Positions 1-6,680 of a stretch of DNA of 8,853 nt are shown in pieces. The position numbers and the translations under genes were made by a program. The stretch is from Bacteroidota bacterium (lineage in GTDB: Bacteria > Bacteroidota > Bacteroidia > Flavobacteriales > Flavobacteriaceae). Position 1 is the first letter of the stretch. The number at the start of each line of letters is the position of its first letter. Location: positions 1 through 8,853 of the forward strand of contig JAACDD010000190.1 in NCBI GenBank assembly GCA_009937085.1. Reading direction: 5' to 3'. The notes beneath the pieces were generated by a model. That model saw nothing but the letters and a program-made list of their open reading frames with translations. It was not told the origin of the DNA and made no database searches.

Positions 1-2
1 TG

Positions 3-87
3 CGGAGAAAGAGGGATTCGAACCCCCGGAGGTGTGACCCTCAACAGTTTTCAAGACTGCCGCATTCGACCACTCTGCCATTTCTCC
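3..87 (-). tRNA. tRNA-Ser (anticodon UGA)
   Basis: Read on the minus strand, this folds as a class II (long variable arm) tRNA. The 7-bp acceptor stem GGAGAAA/TTTCTCC pairs 87-81 with 10-4. The anticodon stem-loop is GCAGT-CTTGAAA-ACTGT, with anticodon TGA at plus positions 53-51. The extra arm is GAGG-GTCACA-CCTC, and the T arm GGGGG-TTCGAAT-CCCTC contains one G-U pair. The long extra arm and UGA anticodon identify a serine isoacceptor reading UCA-type codons. The discriminator is G at position 3, followed by CA rather than CCA. The 3' CCA is therefore not encoded and must be added by the CCA-adding enzyme. The gene is transcribed leftwards from the promoter at 96-126, away from the permease gene. 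Confidence 0.96.
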
Positions 88-95
88 AACGGCTG

Positions 96-126
96 CAAAT
101 ATAGGCTCTTTTTTTATTTCTGAAAA
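96..126 (-). promoter_or_regulatory. Predicted sigma-ABfr-type promoter of tRNA-Ser
   Basis: On the minus strand, TATATTTG (103-96) matches the Bacteroidota -7 consensus TAnnTTTG perfectly. It lies eight bases before the first base of the tRNA, which fits a transcription start around 92-89. An imperfect -33 element, TTTTC (126-122), sits 18 bp upstream of the -7 box in place of the usual TTG/TTTG. The match to the -7 box is seen directly; promoter function is inferred from the consensus and the position. Confidence 0.6.
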
Positions 127-134
127 TGTATTTC

Positions 135-163
135 TTGCTTGTTTCTTTGAATGCCTACATTTG
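135..163 (+). promoter_or_regulatory. Predicted sigma-ABfr-type promoter of the TSUP permease
   Basis: TTG at 135-137 and TACATTTG at 156-163 are separated by 18 bp. They match the Bacteroidota -33 (TTG) and -7 (TAnnTTTG) elements. A transcription start 4-7 bases after the -7 box would fall at about 167-170, on or next to the ATG at 168. The mRNA would then be leaderless or nearly so. The promoter lies downstream of the alternative ATG at 126, which supports the 168 start. The AT-rich setting means a chance match cannot be excluded. Confidence 0.45.
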
Positions 164-167
164 CCAA

Positions 168-923
168 ATGATTGATTTCCCCTACGATTTACTTTTACTT
201 GTTGGCGCTGGACTCTTTGCAGGATTTATAAACACCATGGCCGGAGGCGGGTCACTGCTTACCTTGCCGTTGCTTATCTTTTTAGGTTTGCCCTCAGCAA
301 CTGCAAATGGCACCAATCGCGTGGCTATTCTTGTAGCGACTAGCTCGGCAACCCTAGGCTTTCGAAGCAAAAAAATAAACTCGTTCCCTTTTAGTTTATA
401 CTTGGGCGGAGTAGCACTGTTAGGCGCACTTATTGGTGCGCGAATTGCCATTGATATAGATGGAAATGTATTCAATAGAATTTTAGCTATCATCATGCTT
501 GTGGTTGTGGTACTTATGGTATTTAAACCCAAATACAATACGTTTTCTACTTCAGCAAAAACATCAGGTAAAACACTTGTTTGGTCTATGGTGGCTTTCT
601 TTTTTATTGGGATTTATGGCGGTTTTATCAATGCAGGTATTGGATTTATTATGATGCTGTTTATGAATTATGTAAACCGCATGGATCTGATTCGCGTAAA
701 CGCTACTAAAGTAGCTGTCGCTTTTATATACACCACAGGCGCATTAGCTACTTTCGCGCTATCTGGTCATATCAATTGGAAGTATGGCATTGCCTTGGCA
801 ATAGGAAATGCGGCAGGAGCGTTTTTTGCTTCGCGTTATTCAGTTAAGAAAGGGGAGGGTGTGATTAAAACCGTCATGATGATCATGGTAGTTGCCATGT
901 CAATTAAACTTTGGTTTTTTTAA
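168..923 (+). CDS. TSUP (TauE/SafE) family membrane permease
   Basis: This 251-residue protein is almost wholly hydrophobic, with about eight predicted membrane segments, and belongs to the sulfite exporter TauE/SafE (TSUP, DUF81) family. The family moves sulfite, sulfoacetate and related small anions across the inner membrane; the substrate here is unknown. The family's internal duplication is visible. The first half starts with AGFINTMAGGGSLLTLP and runs into ATANGTNRVA. The second half repeats the pattern as GGFINAGIGFIMM followed by IRVNATKVAV. Length is typical. An in-frame ATG at 126 would add 14 residues (MYFLLVSLNAYICQ). I prefer 168 because it puts a normal short N-terminus before the first membrane helix and because a good promoter lies between the two ATGs. 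The gene appears monocistronic. A T-rich tract follows the stop codon but no terminator hairpin is seen, and no sulfur-metabolism neighbours hint at a substrate. Confidence 0.87.
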   Translation: MIDFPYDLLLLVGAGLFAGFINTMAGGGSLLTLPLLIFLGLPSATANGTNRVAILVATSSATLGFRSKKINSFPFSLYLGGVALLGALIGARIAIDIDGNVFNRILAIIMLVVVVLMVFKPKYNTFSTSAKTSGKTLVWSMVAFFFIGIYGGFINAGIGFIMMLFMNYVNRMDLIRVNATKVAVAFIYTTGALATFALSGHINWKYGIALAIGNAAGAFFASRYSVKKGEGVIKTVMMIMVVAMSIKLWFF

Positions 924-962
924 TATTTAGCAGTGTAACATTTTTCTTGTTTTTTCGTTAGC

Positions 963-987
963 AGATTAAACCCAAGTAATTTAATCT
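963..987. repeat. Inverted repeat in the leader of the TonB-dependent receptor gene
   Basis: A perfect 8-bp inverted repeat, AGATTAAA (963-970) and TTTAATCT (980-987), is separated by a 9-nt spacer. It ends 14 bp before the ATG of the receptor gene. No T-run follows on either strand, so it does not look like an intrinsic terminator. It could be an operator for a dimeric regulator or a weak 5'-UTR hairpin. Both readings are inference. Confidence 0.4.
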
Positions 988-1001
988 ACAAGATAAATAT
1001 T

Positions 1002-3488
1002 ATGACACGCCAAATCTTTACAACAACTCTTTGTGTTTTATTTTTAATTTTCATATCATATACATCAACGGCTACTACGCCTAAAACAGGTACTGTTTCA
1101 GGTTTAGTGTACGATACTTTATTAAAACAACCATTGCCTTATGTAAGCGTTTTACTTAGAAACGCCGAGGGCGAAACGATAACCGGAGTTATCACAGACG
1201 AGAAAGGATACTTCAAATTGGAAAAAATCCCCGAAGGGACACATACGCTTGTATTCCAATTTATCGGCTATGAAAAAGTAGAACACACGGTAACTATTGA
1301 CACGGATAATTATACTATTGATGTTGGGAGAATTTCGTTAACTGAATCGGCAACACAACTCGAAGATGTAGAAGTCATAGGAGAAGTTTCTACCATTCAG
1401 CAAAAGGTTGATAGGAAAGTTATAACGATTGGAAAAGACTTAGCAGCCGTAGGTACGGCTTCGGAACTTATGGTTGGGATTCCGTCTGTGGGTGTTGATC
1501 CACAAACGGGTGCAATTAGCCTTCGTGGAAACGAAAATGTTCCTGTAATGGTAGATGGAAAACTATCTAATATTCCTGCTGCTCAGTTGCTCAAGCAAAT
1601 TCCATCATCTGCGATTAAAGCAGTTGAACTTATTACTAATCCATCAGCAAAATACAACCCAGATGGTATGACGGGCATCATCAATATTGTATTACACAAA
1701 AATCAACTTGTTGGCTTTAACGGCTCGTTGAGTGCTAATTGGAGTAAAGAAATCAATCCGAAATTTAACAGCGGATTAAATCTAAATTACCGTACAGGAA
1801 AGTTTAACGTATATGGAAATTACAATAATAATATTTCCAAAAACGCCAACAATGGTCACATTGAACGTACGCAAGACTTATCTGAGCAGTTTTTCAAGTT
1901 TTTTGATGAACGGGAATCGCATATTTTTAAAGTAGGTATAGATGTCTATCTAAACGATAAAAACACACTATCGGTATTCACAAGCCAAAACCCCGCAGAA
2001 AACAGCACAAACGGCGCTACACAAACCATCTCTTACAAAGACAATATAGCTTCTACTGAAAATCAAAATTTTGATGCAAATGCAAATAATACCTCAGCAC
2101 AATACAACTTTAACTACAAACACGATTTTAATAAGGAAGACAGCAATATTGAACTAGAAGTGGATCATAATATTTTTGATTCGGACAATCCTGTGGCCTT
2201 TACTTACCCAGCACCTGAGGATATAAAAAATCACAACGACAAGAACGAAACAGATAGAAAACGAACAACCATTAACTTGGATTACGTTAACCCAATAACA
2301 GCGAACAGTAAATTGGAATTGGGAGCCGAAGCGCGTTTATTCAATACGTTAATTTTATTTTCTTCCACGGGGGAATCTATTGACAGTAGAGGAAACTTTG
2401 GTCCAGCTCCCGACACTGCATTTGACTATACCCGAGATATTTATTCCCTCTACGCTACTTATGGCGAAACACGAAACAAATGGACATATCAAGTTGGTCT
2501 TAGAGCTGAATCGGTTGAGGTGAATGCAGAAGCAAAAGAAACTTTCACAGAAAACAATACAGCACGAACAGCTATAAATCCATTTTCAAACACCTATACA
2601 GAATTATATCCTTCGTTTTATTTGACCTACTCGCCGAATGAAAAAAAATCCTATCAACTTAGTTACAGCCGTCGTATTGATCGGCCAGGAATTGGGCAAG
2701 TAAACCCAATAAAAGAATGGTCAACCCCACTAGTTTCTTCGTATGGAAATCAAAAATTAGTGCCGCAGTTTACCAATTCCCTAGAAGTAAATCATACCAG
2801 AAAGGTTAAAGGTGGATCAATTACCGCAGGCGTGTTTTATCGCGCTATTTCTAACGAAATAAATCGTACACTTCTTGTTGATAAAAGCGATATACAATCG
2901 GGGAAAGTGATTTTAACGCATGATAATTTTGACAACACTTCAGCTTTTGGACTTGAATTATCCTCCAATTATAAGCCAACAAAATGGTGGTCGTTTAACA
3001 CGAGTTTTGATTTGTTTTCGCAAACACAAAAAGGAATTGCGGAATATCTTAATGTCTCTTTAGAAGACGCTACGGATGAAAATATCGTAAGAGATATAAA
3101 TACTGTGGATAACGTCGCATGGAACTTTAGGATGTACAACAGTCTAAGCGCAAGTAAAAAATTGACGTTTACAGTGTTTATGTTTTACAGGGGGAAAAAC
3201 AAAAACCTTCAATTTGATATGCTTCCCATGTATTTTATGAATTTGGGTGCAAGATTAAGCGTACTTAAGGGAAAAGGAACGGTAAATGTTGGATTTAATG
3301 ATGTTTTTGACACCATGAGATTTAGATTTAACGCACGAAAGCCCTTTCCATCAGACGGAGAATTCCACTGGGAAAGTCGTACGGTGCAGATTGGATTTAA
3401 CTATCGATTTGGTAATGGTAAGTACCGAGCCAAATCTAGACGTCAGCGCGAAAACGATGAGAAAAGTGGCGGCGGCGGAATGTTTTAA
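1002..3488 (+). CDS. TonB-dependent outer-membrane receptor (OMP_b-brl_3 family)
   Basis: This 828-residue outer-membrane protein has a hydrophobic signal peptide at about 1-24 (cleavage likely after TSTA). A carboxypeptidase-regulatory-like beta-sandwich follows at about 29-112, with the typical GxVSGLVYD start, TDEKGYF and FQFIGYE motifs. The plug domain spans about 120-233 and shows LRGNENVPVMVDGK, IPSSAIKAVELITNPSAKY and GIINIVL. The rest, to about 803, is a beta-barrel of alternating aromatic and polar strands ending in GFNYRF. This order is that of PF14905-type receptors of Bacteroidota, which take up ligands across the outer membrane using TonB-ExbBD energy. The ligand cannot be told from sequence. 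No SusD-like lipoprotein gene is adjacent, so it is not a classical SusCD polysaccharide system. After the last strand comes a 25-residue basic, charged and Gly-rich tail ending GGGGMF. The stop codon overlaps the convergent ribB stop by 4 nt. No clear TAnnTTTG promoter is seen upstream; an inverted repeat at 963-987 may be regulatory. Confidence 0.93.
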   Translation: MTRQIFTTTLCVLFLIFISYTSTATTPKTGTVSGLVYDTLLKQPLPYVSVLLRNAEGETITGVITDEKGYFKLEKIPEGTHTLVFQFIGYEKVEHTVTIDTDNYTIDVGRISLTESATQLEDVEVIGEVSTIQQKVDRKVITIGKDLAAVGTASELMVGIPSVGVDPQTGAISLRGNENVPVMVDGKLSNIPAAQLLKQIPSSAIKAVELITNPSAKYNPDGMTGIINIVLHKNQLVGFNGSLSANWSKEINPKFNSGLNLNYRTGKFNVYGNYNNNISKNANNGHIERTQDLSEQFFKFFDERESHIFKVGIDVYLNDKNTLSVFTSQNPAENSTNGATQTISYKDNIASTENQNFDANANNTSAQYNFNYKHDFNKEDSNIELEVDHNIFDSDNPVAFTYPAPEDIKNHNDKNETDRKRTTINLDYVNPITANSKLELGAEARLFNTLILFSSTGESIDSRGNFGPAPDTAFDYTRDIYSLYATYGETRNKWTYQVGLRAESVEVNAEAKETFTENNTARTAINPFSNTYTELYPSFYLTYSPNEKKSYQLSYSRRIDRPGIGQVNPIKEWSTPLVSSYGNQKLVPQFTNSLEVNHTRKVKGGSITAGVFYRAISNEINRTLLVDKSDIQSGKVILTHDNFDNTSAFGLELSSNYKPTKWWSFNTSFDLFSQTQKGIAEYLNVSLEDATDENIVRDINTVDNVAWNFRMYNSLSASKKLTFTVFMFYRGKNKNLQFDMLPMYFMNLGARLSVLKGKGTVNVGFNDVFDTMRFRFNARKPFPSDGEFHWESRTVQIGFNYRFGNGKYRAKSRRQRENDEKSGGGGMF

Positions 3489-4597
3489 TAGTTTTCATAC
3501 GAAACAATCTCCAGCCCATATCCAGACATACCCACGCGTTTGATTTGCTCACTGTTCGACAGGAGTTTAATCTTGCTAATTCCAACAGCGTGAATCATTT
3601 GCGCTCCAATTCCGAAATCTTTTTCATCCATTTTATGCGTATTTTTTGTTGGATTTTTAATTGCTTTAAGTTGGTCCAACATACGTTGTACTGGCTGTAA
3701 TTGATTGATGAAAATAACGGCACCTTTACCTTCTTTTTCAATTTGCTTAAAAATCGCATCTACAGCGCTTTTGGCATTTTGATTTAGAATACGCAGTAAA
3801 TCACTGTTGAGTTGTTGGTTGTGCACACGTGTAAGTACCGCTTCGTCTTCTTTCCAACTTCCTTTTGTTAGGGCGATGTGTACTTGGTTATTTGTGTTTT
3901 GATGATAGGCGCGTAGTCTGAAAGCACCATAGGCAGTCTCTACTTCAAAATCTTCTTTTTCTTCAATTAAGCTGTCGTGTTTCATGCGATAACTCACCAA
4001 ATCTTCTATAGACACAAGCTTTAAATCAAAAGTATCTGCTACTTTTCTAAGATGCGGTAATCTTGCCATGGTACCGTCTTCATTCATGATTTCAACGATT
4101 ACTCCAGCAGGCTGAAAGCCAGCCAACCGCGCAAAATCAATAGCAGCTTCAGTGTGTCCTGTTCGGCGCAATACACCACCTTCTTTAGCAACCAATGGGA
4201 AAATATGTCCAGGTCTTAAAAAATCAGCTGCTGCTGCATCATTTTGAATAAGCTTTCGAACGGTTTTTGCTCTGTCTGCAACCGAAATTCCAGACGTAAC
4301 GCCATCTCCTTTTAAATCGATAGAAACTGTAAAGGCAGTTCCCATAGGATCGGTATTATTGCTCGCCATTGGGTATAAGTCAAGCTTACGGCAACGTTCT
4401 TCTGTTATGGGTGTGCAAATCAATCCACGACCTTCTTTTGCCATAAAATTTATCATTTCGGGCGTCACCATATCTGCTGCTCCAACAAAATCGCCTTCGT
4501 TTTCACGATTTTCATCATCTACAACAATGATCAATTTACCATTTCGAATATCTTCAATGGCATCTTCAATGCGGTCTAACGGTATGTTATTCTTCAT
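3485..4597 (-). CDS. ribB: 3,4-dihydroxy-2-butanone-4-phosphate synthase with degenerate GTP cyclohydrolase II-like C-terminus
   Basis: The N-terminal half (about 1-205) is a DHBP synthase. It converts ribulose 5-phosphate to formate plus 3,4-dihydroxy-2-butanone 4-phosphate, the four-carbon precursor of lumazine in riboflavin synthesis. Its signature motifs are intact: DDENRENEGD (27-36, with the acidic metal-binding residues), RPGHIFPL (128-135), RRTGHTEAA (144-152) and VEIMNEDG (168-175). The C-terminal half (about 215-370) has the RibA fold signature at both ends (AYGAFRLRAY, FGIGAQMIHAVGI, GYGLEIV). The three zinc cysteines of GTP cyclohydrolase II are replaced by Gln262, Gln273 and Ala275. 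The RQEGRGIGL-type catalytic stretch reads NQLQPVQRML (298-307). GTP cyclohydrolase activity is therefore very unlikely, and a separate ribA should exist elsewhere in the genome. This is the last gene of the minus-strand operon. Its ATG overlaps the permease stop as ATGA, suggesting translational coupling. Confidence 0.93.
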   Translation of the reverse strand: MKNNIPLDRIEDAIEDIRNGKLIIVVDDENRENEGDFVGAADMVTPEMINFMAKEGRGLICTPITEERCRKLDLYPMASNNTDPMGTAFTVSIDLKGDGVTSGISVADRAKTVRKLIQNDAAAADFLRPGHIFPLVAKEGGVLRRTGHTEAAIDFARLAGFQPAGVIVEIMNEDGTMARLPHLRKVADTFDLKLVSIEDLVSYRMKHDSLIEEKEDFEVETAYGAFRLRAYHQNTNNQVHIALTKGSWKEDEAVLTRVHNQQLNSDLLRILNQNAKSAVDAIFKQIEKEGKGAVIFINQLQPVQRMLDQLKAIKNPTKNTHKMDEKDFGIGAQMIHAVGISKIKLLSNSEQIKRVGMSGYGLEIVSYENY

Positions 4598-6036
4598 TTT
4601 TTCAATTTTTTAGCAATCAGATTTAATGGTATTCTTAGTTTCATTTTCAAACGTTCCAAATCAAAAACGGATTTGTCTTTGCTTGCACGGATCGTAGCAA
4701 CCAAACCAACAAATGTTAGCAGAATTGAAATTGACCATGCGCCCCAAAATGGATGTAGACTTCCGTCTTCAGCACTATTTTTAAACAATGTACCGGCAAA
4801 ATGATACGTCAAAAATATGGTTAAAGCCACAACAATTGGCAATCCAAAACCACCTTTTCTAATAATTGCACCTAAGGGAGCTCCAACAAAAAACAGCAAT
4901 AGGGCAGCATACGCACCTACAAACTTGTCGTCACGCCATAAGCGATGCAGATTTATAATTTTTTCACGAATGAAAAACACTCTTTTTTGATTGTTAAAAT
5001 TGGATAGCTGCATATCAATAGTGTTTATTGCAGCATTAAAAATACGCTTCTGTTGTTGCTTGGTAAACAAATCTAAATAAGCCGCTTTACCTTCGTAACC
5101 ATGTGCTTTATGGGTCTTTTGCAACCGATCCATTGATTTAATTCCAGTTCTGAGGTATACCGTATTCGCAAAACCCTCAATTTCTGAAATATATCCTTTT
5201 GTTAACGAGTCAATGCTTTGACTTAGCTCACCAATATTTTGCATTTTGAAGGTGTTTGTATACTTTGTTTCGTCTAAATCTACATTGTTAAATGCACGCA
5301 AGTCAATGTTCATGGTGTATTGCTTAAACGCAATTCGACTATGCGGATTATTCTTTTTGCGTTTGTTTTTTTGTACGACTTCCTCGTATCTAAACCCATC
5401 ATACAACACTAATTGTAATCCCTCTTGTAGTTCTTCGCTTTTTAGTTCTCCATGTGCTGCTTTAATCACCACATTATTAACTTGATTTGGCGATTTTTCA
5501 TGAATGATGACATCTTCCAGTAACCGGTCATTTTCGCCATACTTTCTTCCTACTTTGATGTTGCTTTCACCGATGTCATTAAACATACCCTCGGATATTG
5601 CCAAAGCTGGACGCATTTTGGAAAGGTTTTTTCTGAGGTTATAGGTTTTAAATTCTGCTAATGGAATCACCGTGTTTGCCACATAAAATGTTGCCAAGCA
5701 AGCAATACTATTTACAATGATGAGTGGACGCATAGCACGCATTAAAGAAATTCCTGCAGATTTCATTGCAGCAAACTCATAGCGTTCTGCAAAATTTCCA
5801 AATGTCATGATGGACGCCAAAAGAATCGTTAGCGGTAATACTAAAGGAACTAATTTTGGTGTATAATAGAGTAAAAATCGAAGTAATACAGTTATATCCA
5901 ATCCTTTACCCGCAAACTCGTCAATAAATACCCAAACAGTTTGAATGACGAAAATAAACATCAAAATGAAAAAGAAACTTACCAAAACGGTAAGGTAACT
6001 TTTTAAAATATAGCGATCTATAAGCGGTAGCTTCAT
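4594..6036 (-). CDS. LptF/LptG (YjgP/YjgQ) family LPS-export permease
   Basis: This 480-residue inner-membrane protein is of the YjgP/YjgQ family. These are the membrane subunits that, with the LptB ATPase, extract lipopolysaccharide from the inner membrane and pass it to the periplasmic Lpt bridge. Membrane segments are visible at about 12-36, 55-78 and 103-125, and at 373-392, 397-416 and 434-450, around a large periplasmic domain. The cytoplasmic loop ERYEFAAMKSAGISLMR (84-100) matches the family's coupling helix, which contacts LptB. GAPLGAIIRKGGFGLP (385-400) is the conserved C-terminal membrane motif. The central domain is about 245 residues, so the protein is over 100 residues longer than E. 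coli LptF or LptG (about 360). This appears to be a Bacteroidota trait. Whether it acts as LptF, LptG or both cannot be decided here. Its ATG shares one base with the lolA stop (TAATG), and its stop overlaps the ribB start. Confidence 0.9.
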   Translation of the reverse strand: MKLPLIDRYILKSYLTVLVSFFFILMFIFVIQTVWVFIDEFAGKGLDITVLLRFLLYYTPKLVPLVLPLTILLASIMTFGNFAERYEFAAMKSAGISLMRAMRPLIIVNSIACLATFYVANTVIPLAEFKTYNLRKNLSKMRPALAISEGMFNDIGESNIKVGRKYGENDRLLEDVIIHEKSPNQVNNVVIKAAHGELKSEELQEGLQLVLYDGFRYEEVVQKNKRKKNNPHSRIAFKQYTMNIDLRAFNNVDLDETKYTNTFKMQNIGELSQSIDSLTKGYISEIEGFANTVYLRTGIKSMDRLQKTHKAHGYEGKAAYLDLFTKQQQKRIFNAAINTIDMQLSNFNNQKRVFFIREKIINLHRLWRDDKFVGAYAALLLFFVGAPLGAIIRKGGFGLPIVVALTIFLTYHFAGTLFKNSAEDGSLHPFWGAWSISILLTFVGLVATIRASKDKSVFDLERLKMKLRIPLNLIAKKLKK

Positions 6037-6680
6037 TAAAATCTATCGATGTAATAGTTTGGATAGTCTGCCTCAGAAAATACAAAAGTATTTGCAGTCA
6101 AGGTTTTATTTGGCGTAAACGAACTTACCGTTAGCGTGGTTTCAGTTCCGTTATCGCCTACTTCTATGAGCTTGTAAATGTGTTTGGTTTTGGTGTCTAT
6201 ACCCAAAAGCAAATATGCTGCTTGGGCATAGGTGTCAATAGGTGTTAGCTTAACAAATTGAATGGTTCTACCACCATATAGGGGTTGGACAATATCCCAC
6301 GAAAAGCTGTATCCTTCGTTGTAAAATGAAAAAAGTTTCGAAGGATTTAGTCCTTCGCTGAGATCTGTATCTATAGGTTCAATCAACACCTCTTCGTTTT
6401 CTTTGTTAATAGTATGCACATTTTCTCCATCGCTGAGTTGCTGGATACCCATTAGGTTGAGCACATATTTATTGTCTTGTACGACCAATGTCCCTTGCTC
6501 TTTCTGTTTGATGTATTCCTTTCGATTGATAAGCTCATAGCTAAAATCGATAGCGATATTGGTGTAGCTGGCAAGCGTTTCAGAAACTTCTTGCAATAAT
6601 TTTTCTGCTCGTGTATCTTGATTTTGCGCCAGTGCAAATCCTGCACTAAGTAGGCTGACAAATAAGAGTTTAATTTTCAT
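6036..6680 (-). CDS. lolA: LolA-like periplasmic outer-membrane lipoprotein carrier
   Basis: This 214-residue secreted protein has a type I signal peptide, MKIKLLFVSLLSAGFALA, cut before Gln19. There is no lipobox cysteine, so the product should be soluble in the periplasm. The body follows the LolA fold pattern. An N-terminal amphipathic helix (AEKLLQEVSETLASY) is followed by FSYEL, then strands around EQGTLVVQDNKYVLNLMG and QQLSDGENVHTINKENEEVLI. Later come KLFSFYNEGYSF, the YLLLGIDTKTKHIYKLIEV strand pair, and a closing FTPNKTLTANTFVF. LolA family proteins take lipoproteins from the LolCDE exporter to the outer membrane. The position directly after ftsK, as in E. coli, supports the assignment. 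Its start lies 11 nt inside the ftsK reading frame, so translation is probably coupled. Bacteroidota homologs diverge strongly from the proteobacterial protein, so the exact cargo range is inferred. Confidence 0.87.
   Translation of the reverse strand: MKIKLLFVSLLSAGFALAQNQDTRAEKLLQEVSETLASYTNIAIDFSYELINRKEYIKQKEQGTLVVQDNKYVLNLMGIQQLSDGENVHTINKENEEVLIEPIDTDLSEGLNPSKLFSFYNEGYSFSWDIVQPLYGGRTIQFVKLTPIDTYAQAAYLLLGIDTKTKHIYKLIEVGDNGTETTLTVSSFTPNKTLTANTFVFSEADYPNYYIDRF

Noticed and set aside
126..167. Upstream ATG at 126 extending the TSUP protein by 14 residues
   Set aside because: The promoter-like TTG/TACATTTG pair lies inside this extension, and the 168 start gives a family-like N-terminus. 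It is kept only as an alternative start.
182..538. 118-residue open frame on the minus strand within the TSUP gene
   Set aside because: It is antisense to a clear membrane protein, shows no domain pattern, and has no independent promoter or neighbour support.
903..957. T-rich tract after the TSUP stop as an intrinsic terminator
   Set aside because: There are runs of T but no GC-rich hairpin directly before them, so I cannot support a terminator call.
1002..3488. SusC/SusD-type polysaccharide utilisation locus
   Set aside because: The barrel is of the OMP_b-brl_3 type, and there is no SusD-like lipoprotein, glycoside hydrolase or sensor gene next to it.
3485..4597. Calling this gene a bifunctional RibBA
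   Set aside because: The GTP cyclohydrolase II half lacks the Zn cysteines and catalytic motif, so only the RibB activity is supported.
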